A stretch of DNA of 64,000 nucleotides, taken from the NCBI RefSeq assembly GCF_000803315.1, contig NZ_JRMH01000001.1, positions 1,736,001-1,800,000 of the forward strand, given 5' to 3'. The position numbers and the translations under genes are program-made. The stretch's first letter is position 1. Each line of letters starts with the position of its first letter. The notes beneath the pieces are model-generated. The model saw nothing but the letters and a program-made list of their open reading frames with translations, was not told where the DNA came from and ran no database searches. Positions 18,821 to 27,738 of the stretch are shown here, piece by piece. The stretch is from Pectobacterium actinidiae. Its GTDB lineage: Bacteria; Pseudomonadota; Gammaproteobacteria; Enterobacterales; Enterobacteriaceae.

Positions 18821-18824
18821 ATCA

Positions 18825-20225
18825 TTAATTTGTCGGTGGACGATAGCGCCATAGCCAGCGGCCGCTCATCAGGCGACGGTAATAGAAGAACCCGCGAACA
18901 ATCCAGTCAAAGAACATCCCCATCCACACGCCGATCACGCCAAAACCGAGCATCACGCCGAGGATATATCCCGCGATGACGCGACATCCCCACATCCCCG
19001 CCATTGCCACCCACATGGTGTAGCTGGCGTCTTTCGCGCCTTTCAACCCGGCGGGAAGTACCCAGGATGCGGCCCAGATTGGCATAAATAGCGCGTTGAG
19101 CCACAGGAGATGTTTTGCCACTTCAATAACTTCCGGCTCATTAGTATAAAACGATGCCAAAAAGCTGGCGCTGGGAACCGACAGTACGGCCAGTACGCAC
19201 AGCCCAATATTGGACAGCCAGAAGATGAACTTCAACTGGCGGGTAGACTGCATGATCTGGCCTTTCCCTAGCCGTGTGCCAACGATAATCGTGGCGGCGG
19301 CACCAAGTGAATTACCGGGAAGGTTGATTAACGTTGAGATGGAGAAAGCAATAAAGTTTCCGGCAATGACCTCGGTTCCCATATCTGCCACAAAACGCTG
19401 TGTGATGAGCTTGCCGATGTTAAACATCACAGATTCAATACTGGCGGGAATACCGATACTGAGCACTTCATAGAGGATCGTCAGGGTAAAAGGCGCAAAG
19501 TAAGACTTGAAAGGAATACGCAGCGCACCGTTAAAACCGTGCATCAGCGTCAGAATCACGAATACCGCGCCGATATAGCGCGAAATGGTAATACCAATGC
19601 CCGCGCCAACAAAGCCAAGGCCATCCCAGGAAAATGCACCGTAAATCAGCAGGCTACTGATGGCAATATTGAGAATGTTCATCCCAATATTGATGACCAT
19701 CGGCAACTTGGTGTTGCCCGCCCCCCGTAACGCGCCACAGCCTACCAGCGCGATGGCGACCGCCGGATATCCCCACACTGTCCAGCGAAGGAACGTGAGG
19801 GCAAGGGCTTTAACCTGTATGTCGGCCTGTCCTGCGATCAGATCGATAATCGCTGAACCTGCGAATTCAACCAGCGCGACCAACAGAAATGATGACAGAA
19901 CCAGTAATGACATCGATTGACGAGCGGCAGATCGCGCCTGCTTTCTGTTGCGCTGTCCCAGACTGAAAGCAACAACAACGGCGGTTCCTAATGCGACGGC
20001 GGTAAAGAACGCGATGATGACCATATTGAAGCTATCGGCCAGACCGACGGCTGCCATGGCTTCTTTCCCCAGCCAACTGACCAGGAAGGTGCTGAAAACC
20101 CCCATCAACACGACGCAAAGCCCTTCAATAAAGATCGGGAAGGCGAGCGGTGAGATTTCTCTCCAGAAGAGAACGCGGTTGGAGTAACGCTTTTTATACC
20201 AGTCTGTATCTTTTAATTTTTTCAT
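18825..20225 (-). CDS. MATE-family multidrug efflux transporter (EmmdR/YeeO-like)
   Basis: From the ATG at 20225 the protein is 466 residues with about 12 membrane segments. The two MATE halves are visible: an N-terminal FREISPLAFPIFIEG-like segment (WREISPLAFPIFIEGL) and SIGIPASIESVMFNIG in the second half. Such carriers expel cationic drugs and flavins in exchange for Na+ or H+. A TTG eight codons upstream is also possible. The 5' leader contains a short perfect hairpin at 20274-20290. Confidence 0.85.
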   Translation of the reverse strand: MKKLKDTDWYKKRYSNRVLFWREISPLAFPIFIEGLCVVLMGVFSTFLVSWLGKEAMAAVGLADSFNMVIIAFFTAVALGTAVVVAFSLGQRNRKQARSAARQSMSLLVLSSFLLVALVEFAGSAIIDLIAGQADIQVKALALTFLRWTVWGYPAVAIALVGCGALRGAGNTKLPMVINIGMNILNIAISSLLIYGAFSWDGLGFVGAGIGITISRYIGAVFVILTLMHGFNGALRIPFKSYFAPFTLTILYEVLSIGIPASIESVMFNIGKLITQRFVADMGTEVIAGNFIAFSISTLINLPGNSLGAAATIIVGTRLGKGQIMQSTRQLKFIFWLSNIGLCVLAVLSVPSASFLASFYTNEPEVIEVAKHLLWLNALFMPIWAASWVLPAGLKGAKDASYTMWVAMAGMWGCRVIAGYILGVMLGFGVIGVWMGMFFDWIVRGFFYYRRLMSGRWLWRYRPPTN

Positions 20226-20273
20226 GAAACGATCTTGGCGGTATCTCAAGTTTCCCAGTCAGCACGGTAAACG

Positions 20274-20290
20274 GAGCCACAAGGTGGCTC
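20274..20290 (-). other. Hairpin in the leader of the MATE gene
   Basis: GAGCCAC and GTGGCTC form a perfect 7-bp stem with a 3-base loop, about 50 bases upstream of the MATE start. No T-run follows. Its function is unknown. Confidence 0.35.
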
Positions 20291-20486
20291 GTAAATAGCA
20301 TTATTTTTGCACGGTACTTATTTCATACAGTGACTTATCCATACCGTTACTGATCCATTTTGTGCGATCGCGGCAGCATGGCTGTTTTTTAAAATAGCGT
20401 TTCTATTTACAGAGTATCAGTCGCTAAATTGATGTCCAGTCTGGATTGCTTTCCCAGCGTGGAAAGTTGTTGCGTGTGCGTATTAT

Positions 20487-20525
20487 TTAATTTAGATTTT
20501 ACTTTATTAGATTTATCTAAATTAA
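20487..20525. promoter_or_regulatory. AT-rich dyad, candidate operator upstream of the rhodanese gene
   Basis: TTAATTTAGAT (20487-20497) and ATCTAAATTAA (20515-20525) are perfect 11-bp inverted arms. Inside lies a second palindrome TTAGAT-TT-ATCTAA (20507-20520). It sits about 110 bases before the rhodanese gene in the 406-base divergent gap 20226-20631. Rhodanese genes of this type are often controlled by ArsR-type persulfide sensors (YgaV/BigR) that bind such dyads; that link is inferred. Confidence 0.5.
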
Positions 20526-20631
20526 TGGTGAGCCGCAGATAATCAGCGATATCACCTTCCTTGCTGACTGAATGTCACGTTGAATGATGCATTATGACGG
20601 GATTCAGCGGCGCAAAAAGAGGATCATAATC

Positions 20632-21168
20632 ATGCCAACACCCGTTGCTATCCCACCCGCTCAAGCCCGCAAGTTGTTAGATGGAGGGGCGGTACTCATT
20701 GATATTCGCCAGCCAGAAGAATATGCCCGCGAGCACATCGCACAGGCAAGATTGCACCCTCTGAATTCCGCTGTCGGGTATGTTATTCCTGCTGATGAGA
20801 GTGAAGGAAAGGTGGTGATTTTCCATTGTTTGTCTGGCATGCGCTCGGAACAGAATGCTGACTTGCTGGCGCAGGCGGTTTCACCCGCAACGGCATTTCT
20901 TCTGGAAGGGGGAATGGCCGCATGGAAAAAAGCAGGATTTCCGACGGAGGTAAATCGTAAGCAGCCGATTGAACTCATGCGGCAGGTTCAAATCGCCGCT
21001 GGCGTACTTATTCTTGGTGGTGTATTACTGGGCTACAGCGTAAACAGCGCTTTCTTCTTGTTCTCTGGTTTTGTCGGGGCAGGGCTGCTGTTTGCTGGGG
21101 TGACGGGTTTTTGCGGCATGGCAAAGCTATTAATGAAAATGCCGTGGAACCGTGCCGCCAAACGCTGA
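20632..21168 (+). CDS. Membrane-anchored rhodanese (YgaP-like)
   Basis: This is 178 residues from the ATG at 20632, which follows an AGAGGAT site. Residues 1-110 form a rhodanese domain with active-site Cys66 in FHCLSGMRS. Residues 115-165 contain two hydrophobic helices of the DUF2892 type (IAAGVLILGGVLLGYSVNS). This layout matches E. coli YgaP, a membrane sulfurtransferase. No ArsR-type regulator gene is adjacent, unlike in E. coli, although a strong dyad lies upstream. Confidence 0.85.
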   Translation: MPTPVAIPPAQARKLLDGGAVLIDIRQPEEYAREHIAQARLHPLNSAVGYVIPADESEGKVVIFHCLSGMRSEQNADLLAQAVSPATAFLLEGGMAAWKKAGFPTEVNRKQPIELMRQVQIAAGVLILGGVLLGYSVNSAFFLFSGFVGAGLLFAGVTGFCGMAKLLMKMPWNRAAKR

Positions 21169-21233
21169 TGTACCGGGATAGCTTGCCGTTAGCGGAGTGT
21201 TAACTGATAACGTTAAAGAATTGGGGCAGTATT

Positions 21234-21563
21234 ATGGACATGAAAAACATTCCGTTTGGTACGACTGACTGGTCGCAAATAGAGCCCACCGAACATCGGG
21301 GGGAAACAGGGGTCGCCTACTGGCGTACACAGCATTTTGATAATATTAGGGTTCGTATTGTTGAGTACACGCCTGGCTATCTGGCCGATCACTGGTGCTC
21401 TAAAGGACATATCTTGCTGTGCCTTGAAGGTGAACTTCATACAGAATTAGACGACGGTCGTGTTTTTGTCCTCAAACCGGGAATGAGCTACCAGGTTGCA
21501 GATAAGGCGGAAGCGCACCGTTCCTACAGCGAGACGGGCGCTAAGCTGTTCGTTGTCGATTGA
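21234..21563 (+). CDS. DHCW-motif cupin-fold protein
   Basis: The 109-residue protein is a single small cupin. The central strand-turn (EYTPGYLADHWCSKGHILLCLEGEL) contains the Asp-His-Trp-Cys block that gives the family its name, and later GRVFVLKPGMSYQVAD and AHRSYSETG. Biochemical function is unknown. It follows the rhodanese gene by 65 bases in the same direction. Confidence 0.8.
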   Translation: MDMKNIPFGTTDWSQIEPTEHRGETGVAYWRTQHFDNIRVRIVEYTPGYLADHWCSKGHILLCLEGELHTELDDGRVFVLKPGMSYQVADKAEAHRSYSETGAKLFVVD

Positions 21564-21569
21564 TGCTAG

Positions 21570-21608
21570 AGGGCTAACGCTGAATCGCGATTAGCCCTTG
21601 ATTTTAGT
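21570..21608 (+). terminator. Terminator after the cupin gene
   Basis: AGGGCTAA (21570-21577) pairs with TTAGCCCT (21591-21598), followed by TGATTTTAG. The T-run is short. Confidence 0.6.
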
Positions 21609-21777
21609 TAGCCTCATTCTACCCATTCTTTTATCGGTGATAATTGGCTTGTTAAACCTATTGTTCGAAAAACTTATTGATGGACTTTATGATTAAAACT
21701 CGCGTTACTCTGGTTAACCGTTTATTGGATCTTATCTAAACAGCATGTTGTCGTCTTACCCCCCTTAAATTAACGAA

Positions 21778-22668
21778 TTAACCTGGCCCTTCACTTCCTG
21801 CCGCCAGCAGCGGCACCAACACATCACTAATCGGCGTAGGAATACCATGTGAACGGCCATAGCGCTGCACCACACCGTTGCGGATATCCCATTCCAGTGG
21901 GCGGTTGGCCTGACGATCGGCGAGAATGGAGGTGCCAAGATCCGCTGGCGCATGATGAAAACCAGTAATGATCTCCTGTGGAACGTTATCGTTCAGTACT
22001 GCTCCTTCCGCACGTGCTACCGTTAGACACTCACTCAGATAAGCTTGTGCCAGTTCAGTAATATCCACGCGTGAGAACATTCCGGCACGACGATTTGCAA
22101 GTACCATCAGACCAGCGACAGCATTCTGTAACAGCTTTCGCCAGGCTAGGGAGATAAAATCGGCCGAAAGCTCAACGTCGCAGAGCGTGCCGCTGAGCGC
22201 ATCGACTACCTGCATTGCTTGCGGCACATCCGGCAGCGTCAAGCGCGGTTTGGCACGGAGCCAGACGGAGGCATCCGGTTCACGCTGAGCCGGAAACCAT
22301 ACTATTGAAGGTAATATCGTTGCGCCGTTGACATAGGGTTCTAGCTGTTTTTTTTGCTCGACACCATTTTGCAGTGCGCATACTACGGTATGTTCATCGC
22401 ACAGCGCGGCCAGCCAGTTAGCACTGTCAGCGACTTGAGTGGTTTTTACCGCGATAAACACCAGATCGTACGGGTGGTTAATCGCCGTCGGATAATGCAA
22501 TACCGGACCTTGCACCACAATTTCACCGTGGTCGTGACGCAGAATTAACTGTGGATGCGCGGTGCGCCCGCAAAGGATCGGTGTGCGGTTAACTTCATGT
22601 AGTGCAGCAGCGATAGTAGTCCCGATAGCGCCCGGACCAATCAGAGCAATCGTAGTAAGGGTAGACAT
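21778..22668 (-). CDS. PanE/ApbA-family oxidoreductase (2-dehydropantoate 2-reductase-like)
   Basis: This 296-residue protein has an N-terminal NAD(P)-binding GPGAIG loop, the VKTTQ segment, a CALQNGVEQ block and a C-terminal helical domain with the catalytic-type Lys in WRKLLQNAV. That is the ketopantoate reductase fold. It is not the canonical panE, because it lacks that gene's context, so the substrate may be another 2-oxo acid. An AAGGAGAAT site precedes the ATG. Confidence 0.82.
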   Translation of the reverse strand: MSTLTTIALIGPGAIGTTIAAALHEVNRTPILCGRTAHPQLILRHDHGEIVVQGPVLHYPTAINHPYDLVFIAVKTTQVADSANWLAALCDEHTVVCALQNGVEQKKQLEPYVNGATILPSIVWFPAQREPDASVWLRAKPRLTLPDVPQAMQVVDALSGTLCDVELSADFISLAWRKLLQNAVAGLMVLANRRAGMFSRVDITELAQAYLSECLTVARAEGAVLNDNVPQEIITGFHHAPADLGTSILADRQANRPLEWDIRNGVVQRYGRSHGIPTPISDVLVPLLAAGSEGPG

Positions 22669-23108
22669 GCCGTATTCTCCTTATTTGATAACCCATTATC
22701 AGTGTGCCAGTGGCAGTCATCATACACGGCAGCATGGTTCTTCGCGTTAACGTTTGGCTCTTGCGGAACTGGGGCTTCTGTAGCAGCGTACACACCGTAG
22801 GCCAAATCGTGAAAATGGCTCATGCCTGATGAATTATAAGATCTGGAAGCCTTCGCAACACAACAAATAGCTTCAGTTTTTATATAGCGCCTTTATCTAT
22901 AGCCAACTATCCCAAACCTCAACCGGATTTAGTCGGCTAACAATGTTTCCCCCTGAAACGACTTGTTATACCCACGATGATGTGATTAATTCTGCGATTA
23001 CGAAAATCGGTTAAATAATGCACAGATTATTGATGGGGCTGTAAATTCTCGTGACGAATTTTAGATTGAACATCTGGGTATTCGTCATCGTACACTGTTG
23101 GCATCAAT
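22669..23108. other. Gene-poor region before the tailspike remnant
   Basis: There is no convincing gene in these 440 bases. A minus-strand frame at 22823-22641 has codon use that looks coding (residues with VYAATEAPVPQEP) but no good ribosome binding site, and it runs into the PanE-like gene. It may be the relic of a lost upstream gene. Confidence 0.35.
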
Positions 23109-24929
23109 ATGAATGTCAACAGGGCGATGATGACTTATGGCGATATCACGAAGAAGTCTTTTGAATTGGGTAATTCCGTCTGTAATTCTAACGAAGCTCT
23201 CTTCAGCGAAAGCGATGGGGAACGTTACTGATGGGACGGACCGCTGCCCAAAGTCGCTCCCGCCAGTTCGACACCTGAGTCAACTGGCGGTGTAGGTAGC
23301 AACGCCTGGAAGAACGCCGGAGATACAGCACTCAGGCATGCTCTGGCAAGCCCGGGTGAAGGAGTCGGGGCCGCTCTTGTAAATACCCCATTCGACGGGA
23401 GTGTTCAACAGGTGATTGGCTTATCACCATTTAAACGTGTCGGTAGCATTGGCTCTGGTATTTTAATCGAGAACAAAACTGATGCCGTTAAATTCAATGA
23501 TATGTATTACATCTATGAAGGAACACTGCCACATACCACATTAGAAACGTCCCCTGATGATAATTATCGGTGCATCGGGCTGTTAAATGGTTGGCCAATC
23601 ACACATACCCGCAACTGGGGTATTCATTCGGATGGTAAGGATCAAACGGCAGCAGTCGAGTTTATGCTGGATAATTTGCCGCCGGATTCAACAGTGCTCA
23701 GCGACATGAAAGCAATTTATGTCGCTGCATTACAACTGACTACCGATCGTACATCTGCAAAATTTAAAGGGGTGAGATTCGCCCCATTCTTTGCCGCAGG
23801 TGAAGTTGTTTTGCCGCTGATGTTTAATTGCACCTTGTCAGGTTTGGTTTTTGAAGACTGTGCATTCGATAAGCCTCCGCGGCATAAGTCTGTAACGTCC
23901 GTTTTTAAGATGACAAACACATTAAATTGCCGATTTAATAGAAATGTGAGCACCGGGACGGCGGGCACCATCGGTAAATTTTGGGAAATGTATAACGTTA
24001 AAGAATCATCGTGGTCGAATAATCGTATTGACATCGATCCTGAAGGAGAAACAGGGATTGTTTGGGATTTTAACTACTGTGTAAATAACACCATTGATGG
24101 CGGTTATTATGCTTACGCGGCAACGCTGCTAAATTTTTCCAATATCCCACACCCCAAGAACAGATATCACACGGAAGGGGTGTATGTGACGAACATTGAT
24201 ACTGCAAATATCGCATTGCCGATAAAAGGAATTTGGGTTACTGCACTGTTTATTAGCAACTTCCAGTTCGATTTTTGCTCAGAGCGCTTCTTCGAGTTCA
24301 CCAATGGTGGTCATTGTGCGTTATCGAATGGTTGGTTCGCCAATAAATCAACATCAACACAGACTCTCTTCGCCGTTGTTGCTGCATCGGCGTTTACCGG
24401 CCTGACGCTTTCAAATATCCACTTTATCAATAACTCGGGTGATAATAAGAGGCAGTTATTTAGTGTAAGCCCCAGCTCCGACTATGGCATTCGTGTAATG
24501 AATTGTGTCGCAACAAATTTCTCGCTAGGTACTGTGCTTGGCTCGGGGTCTCAATTACAGGGACTGACGTTGGTCAACGAAGGGGCGACGGTTGGTGTTA
24601 ATAACGCTATTTCACGTATGCGGGGGCTTGGCCTGGAAATACTGAATAAAAATGCGTGGAAGGCTAATGCTCATTCTGCATACATCGCATTGGGAAATGC
24701 GTACGGTGCTGCCATGATTCGTACCGAAAACGGCAGTCATACAAACAGGATTGGTATGTCACTCAACGTGCTATATGACGGAAGCGAAGTACAGTCAGTA
24801 TACTTATCCGACTATACGATTCGCTTACCCGTGTTACCTGACACGGCGGAAGCGGCCGGAGCCAACGGCCTATATGCAGGTTCGGATGGCATTGTTCGTA
24901 TCAACCGCAGCGCAACCAGACGATCTTGA
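23109..24929 (+). pseudogene. Phage tailspike-like gene interrupted by an in-frame TGA
   Basis: Read from the ATG at 23109, the frame begins TYGDITKKSFELGN, NSNEALFSESDG, then a TGA at 23229-23231, then WDGPLPKVAPASSTP and GGVGSNAWKNAGD. This is the N-terminal module of enterobacterial phage tailspikes, in which an Arg codon normally precedes WDG, so the stop looks like CGA changed to TGA. After it the frame stays open to 24929 (over 560 codons). The C-terminal part shows an Asn/Ser-rich repetitive beta-helix of pectate-lyase-fold type. The N-terminus may also be truncated, since another stop lies 14 codons before the ATG. Restart at 23412 could give a 505-residue product. Confidence 0.7.
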
Positions 24930-25005
24930 TTGTTGGTTATGCTTTTTGCCGTTTTTCATGGCTGTGTGGCGATTAGTTGGTGGATGAATGTTCGTTAAAG
25001 GTTGT

Positions 25006-25290
25006 TCACCATTTTGCGGGTAAACGCCTGTGCGTATGAAAGACGCGTAGAATCTGGAGCATATTATCTTTCATGCGGTAGGGGATGATGTAGAGATAGT
25101 GCGTTAACACCAGTTCACGCGTTCCAGGTACACGGCCAGGTCTTCCGATTGCTGGCTGTTGCGGTAGTAATTCCGTTAATCTTTGGACTTCATCTACGAA
25201 CTGACTGGCAGCCTGAGGATCGTCTTGCGCGATGTAAAGGTACTCGGCTTCCAAATTGGCCGCGGCTTTACGCAGCCATTTAATTTCCAT
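25006..25290 (-). CDS. RelE/ParE-family toxin
   Basis: The 94-residue protein shows the ParE/RelE pattern: IKWLRKAAANLEAEYLYIAQDDPQAA, then GRPGRVPGTRELVL and YIIPYRMKDNMLQILRVFHTHRRLP. ParE-type toxins act on gyrase, RelE-type on ribosome-bound mRNA; the target here cannot be read from sequence. It overlaps the antitoxin gene by 11 bases, so the pair is translationally coupled. Confidence 0.9.
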   Translation of the reverse strand: MEIKWLRKAAANLEAEYLYIAQDDPQAASQFVDEVQRLTELLPQQPAIGRPGRVPGTRELVLTHYLYIIPYRMKDNMLQILRVFHTHRRLPAKW

Positions 25291-25525
25291 GTCTTGCCGT
25301 ACCTAATTTTTTAAAGAGATTGTTCATCTCATCTGATGAGACAAAATCGCCCGCATCGGCTTCTTTAATGGCTTGCTCGATCTCTGCTATCTGCCAGGCT
25401 TCCCGTGCAAGATAGTCTTCAATAGCTTGCCCAGCCAGAAAAGAGCGGGTACGCCCCGTGGCTTTAGCCAGCGCATCAAGCTGCGCGGTTGTTTCATCAT
25501 TTAATCGAACAGACATGACGCCCAT
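25280..25525 (-). CDS. Ribbon-helix-helix antitoxin (CopG/ParD-like)
   Basis: This is 81 residues. The N-terminal MSVRLNDETTAQLDALAKATG strand-helix is a ribbon-helix-helix DNA-binding domain; the acidic C-terminus (ADAGDFVSSDEMNNLF) is the usual toxin-wrapping tail. The ATG at 25525 has a GAGGTGG site 7 bases upstream. It neutralises the toxin encoded immediately downstream and should repress the operon. Confidence 0.9.
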   Translation of the reverse strand: MGVMSVRLNDETTAQLDALAKATGRTRSFLAGQAIEDYLAREAWQIAEIEQAIKEADAGDFVSSDEMNNLFKKLGTARHGN

Positions 25526-25538
25526 ACTGCCACCTCAC

Positions 25539-25565
25539 TACATTGTATGCTTTGTATACATTGTA
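25539..25565 (-). promoter_or_regulatory. Operator of the toxin-antitoxin operon
   Basis: Two copies of the palindrome TACATTGTA (25539-25547 and 25557-25565) lie 18 bases apart, centre to centre, with TGTATACA overlapping the second. They start 14 bases upstream of the antitoxin gene, where a ribbon-helix-helix autorepressor would bind. Confidence 0.65.
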
Positions 25566-25739
25566 GTTGCTGGGGATATAGGAGGCAAGCGACTACTTAA
25601 TGGTATTCGGGATGTTGTACTCAGTGCTGAAGTGGGTTGGTCGCTGACTGCCTGTTAACAGTAAAGCGGAAGTTCGAAATTGTTCTCACTATCCAGGATT
25701 TATTACTAACATTGCAGCGTGTTAAGCAATTGGAGCAGG

Positions 25740-26066
25740 TCACAGCGGCGCATTCAGGTTGATGGCTTGCTCTTGTTCATGCAGCTGTTGCTGGTGGAAT
25801 TGTGGATCGATGCTTTTTTCTAAGAGAGCTTTGGCTGCTTCCCGCATTTGTCTGGCATCAGCCAAAGAAATTGCCGGATAGCTGCCAAACGTCAACGTAG
25901 TGCGCTTTTTAGTCTGTGGGTGGTAATAGCGAAAACGCCATGTCTTTGTGCCGGAAGGTTTGACGAACAATAGCAGCCCGCCACCATCATGTAGCGACAA
26001 TTCTTTGTCTATTGCTTTAGCGGCTTTGACTTCCGTGTTTGTGAGGGGCTTTGCCTGAATTGCCAT
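25740..26066 (-). pseudogene. Truncated P4-type integrase (first ~108 codons)
   Basis: Only the N-terminal DUF4102 arm-binding domain is left: LTNTEVKAAKAIDKELSL, TWRFRYYHPQTKKRTTL and SYPAISLADARQMREAA, then an abrupt stop after INLNAPL. It aligns with the N-terminus of the intact integrase at 43130-44383 but is clearly diverged from it, so it is not a recent duplicate. The catalytic domain is missing and no further part is seen between 25526 and 25739. It is the integrase relic of an older element in the same tRNA-Pro site. Confidence 0.88.
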
Positions 26067-26076
26067 GATCGTTACC

Positions 26077-26132
26077 TTTGGGACTACGGTTTTATGGGAC
26101 TATGTTGATTTAGTCCCAAATGTAGTCCCAAA
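26077..26132. promoter_or_regulatory. Four-copy TGGGACTA array upstream of the truncated integrase
   Basis: TGGGACTA occurs at 26079-26086 and 26095-26102, and its complement TAGTCCCA at 26111-26118 and 26123-26130. Two direct and two inverted copies thus face each other. By position these are probable arm-type integrase sites or repressor sites. Confidence 0.6.
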
Positions 26133-26247
26133 CTTTCCGGCTGTAAACGGGGTATGCCGATAGATAACAGGCAACAAAAAACCCGCAAACTCAGTGAAAA
26201 TGCGGGTTTCTGTGGGGTTTCCGGTAGTAAACGATACTTACCGAATA
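26131..26247. repeat. 117-bp direct repeat, left copy (relic attachment region)
   Basis: This copy aligns without gaps to 44458-44574 with about 8 mismatches. It contains the tRNA-Pro downstream hairpin (AAACCCGCA/TGCGGGTTT, followed by a T-run on the minus strand). Directly beyond it GCACGAGAG matches the 3' part of tRNA-Pro, but about 12 bases that include the CCA end are missing. It marks the junction between the older element and the 18 kb element. Confidence 0.85.
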
Positions 26248-26514
26248 GCACGAGAGAAATTGAATTAAACCCCCTAATTATTGTTATTAATTGTATTTTT
26301 TTAATTTGTTTTTCTTTTGTATGCCTATCTGTATGCCTAAAGCGAAAAGTCACTCTGGAAAGGCAGGGTAGGGAGCCACTTCGCCTGGTGGGATAGTGAA
26401 CCAATCGCCCAGCAGATCTGATAACGCGGGTGGGATTACTTCACTACTATGCGTGCAAGCGAATGACACAACAAACACCCAACAAAAAAACACGTATATA
26501 TAAGCAAAAGTATG

Positions 26515-26634
26515 TTGGTTCAGTCGGTTCAGTTGGTTCAATTTGTAAAGGCGGTTGTTTTCATTAATTATTTTTTCAAAAACTGAACCGACATAGGGGC
26601 GTTTTGAACCAACACGAACCCCTGATTGAACCAA
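26515..26634. other. Iteron cluster B, candidate replication origin site
   Basis: Three tandem 9-base units TTGGTTCAG/TCGGTTCAG/TTGGTTCA start at 26515, 26524 and 26533. Three inverted copies (TGAACCGA, TGAACCAA, TGAACCAA) start at 26584, 26605 and 26627. An AT-rich stretch separates them. The cluster is the mirror image of cluster A at 35464-35562. The rest of 26248-26514 holds no gene. Confidence 0.7.
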
Positions 26635-26675
26635 CATCATGATCCGCTGTTGTCGCTCACCGTCTGATTGGGTAC

Positions 26676-26699
26676 AAAAAACCGGCTCTGTAGCCGGTT
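26676..26699 (-). terminator. Terminator after the lipoprotein gene
   Basis: On the minus strand AACCGGC and GCCGGTT form a 7-bp stem followed by TTTTTTG. It lies 17 bases after the lipoprotein stop. Confidence 0.85.
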
Positions 26700-26715
26700 C
26701 GTATAGCGGTTAGCC

Positions 26716-27372
26716 CTATTGAGCACGCTTGTACTGCCAAAGGAAAAGCGCCCACTCTCCAAAATCTACCCGGTCCGCATAAAATAGATATGAGCGAAAT
26801 GTTTCGTCTGAGATGGATTTATCGCGTGTCATCGCAGCCCACATACGCAGCCCTTTAGCCAGATAAGCCACGCAATTGTTATATTCCATCCCTCGCGCAT
26901 TCGACGCCACTCCATCGGGCTGGCAATCCATTACTTGGTTGTATATGAGCCCAGGAATCCCATCCTCACCTAAATAAAAAGACTCTCTTCCATTAACTCG
27001 TACACCGTACTGATACTCTCGAAAACCAGATGGCCATAACGGTGTTACCTTGACGGGAACTCGATCAGGGCGACATGTGACATTCTCCCGATTGATAATA
27101 TCGAGCAACTTCTTAACGGTTTGGTCGCCATCAGGTGATTGCAGGTAGCATCTTTGGCGGGGTATTGAGGCTATGCGTGCCTCTTCCTTCTCACGCTTTG
27201 CTATTTCTTCCCTTTCTGCTCGCTCCTGATCTGCCTGCATTTTTTTGTTTCTTTCTTCCGTCATGGTGTTCCATTTTTTATCTTGCTCAATTTTTTGATT
27301 GGAAATACCAGATGAACAGCCAGTAATAAAAAACGGCAATAACGCCGCCAGCAGTACCACGTTCCATCGCAT
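26716..27372 (-). CDS. Predicted lipoprotein of unknown function
   Basis: From the ATG at 27372 (GAGGTAATTTT upstream) the protein is 218 residues. The N-terminus MRWNVVLLAALLPFFITGC is a lipoprotein signal with Cys19 as lipidation site. Residues 30-75 are a charged Lys/Glu/Arg helix of coiled-coil type. The C-terminal domain contains four Cys and aromatic segments (FYLGEDGIPGLIYNQVMDC, YNNCVAYLAKGLRMWAAM). I do not recognise the family. It lies at the end of the mobile element distal to the integrase, where satellites often carry cargo. A 366-base stretch (27373-27738) before it holds no other gene. Confidence 0.75.
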   Translation of the reverse strand: MRWNVVLLAALLPFFITGCSSGISNQKIEQDKKWNTMTEERNKKMQADQERAEREEIAKREKEEARIASIPRQRCYLQSPDGDQTVKKLLDIINRENVTCRPDRVPVKVTPLWPSGFREYQYGVRVNGRESFYLGEDGIPGLIYNQVMDCQPDGVASNARGMEYNNCVAYLAKGLRMWAAMTRDKSISDETFRSYLFYADRVDFGEWALFLWQYKRAQ

Positions 27373-27703
27373 AAAATTACCTCTCATAAATAGATACACA
27401 GGGATGATATCGGCATTCATGGCTGAGTCTGTACAGTTGTTTGTGTCCGTTGCTGGTGGCATAGCTCCACCAGCGTGTAACGCTCACAACGTTACTATAT
27501 CCTTATAGATAGCCAGCGTCAGTTTGTAGAAAAAGGATGTTGTGATGATCGATTTGTTGTTTTACATACCATGAGAACAAATTGCCGTTAAAGCCGGTAG
27601 TGGCGCGGGGTAGGCTCAAAAGCCATGTTCAATTATGTAAAAGTAAATAAAACTATCTCGGCTTTTTGGTGATGCGGATTTGTAGCTGTTGGAGTTATAT
27701 AAC

Positions 27704-27722
27704 CCCTTGCTGATTGCAAGGG
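27704..27722 (-). terminator. Weak terminator-like hairpin
   Basis: CCCTTGC and GCAAGGG form a 7-bp stem with a 5-base loop, 17 bases after the stop of the 96-residue protein gene. The following sequence is T/A-rich without a clean T-run. Confidence 0.35.
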
Positions 27723-27738
27723 ATTGTTATCTTTAATA

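Noticed and set aside
21564..23108. Left attachment site of the older proL element
   Set aside because: I searched for the tRNA-Pro 3' end and for the 117-bp repeat here and found neither, so the left border stays unknown.
26515..26540. Tandem 9-base repeats as a CRISPR-like array
   Set aside because: Units are too short, without spacers, and recur at a second site as iterons.
26350..26640. Minus-strand frame of 96 codons over iteron cluster B
   Set aside because: Its sequence (KLNQLNRLNQ) is the translation of the iterons; no support as a gene.
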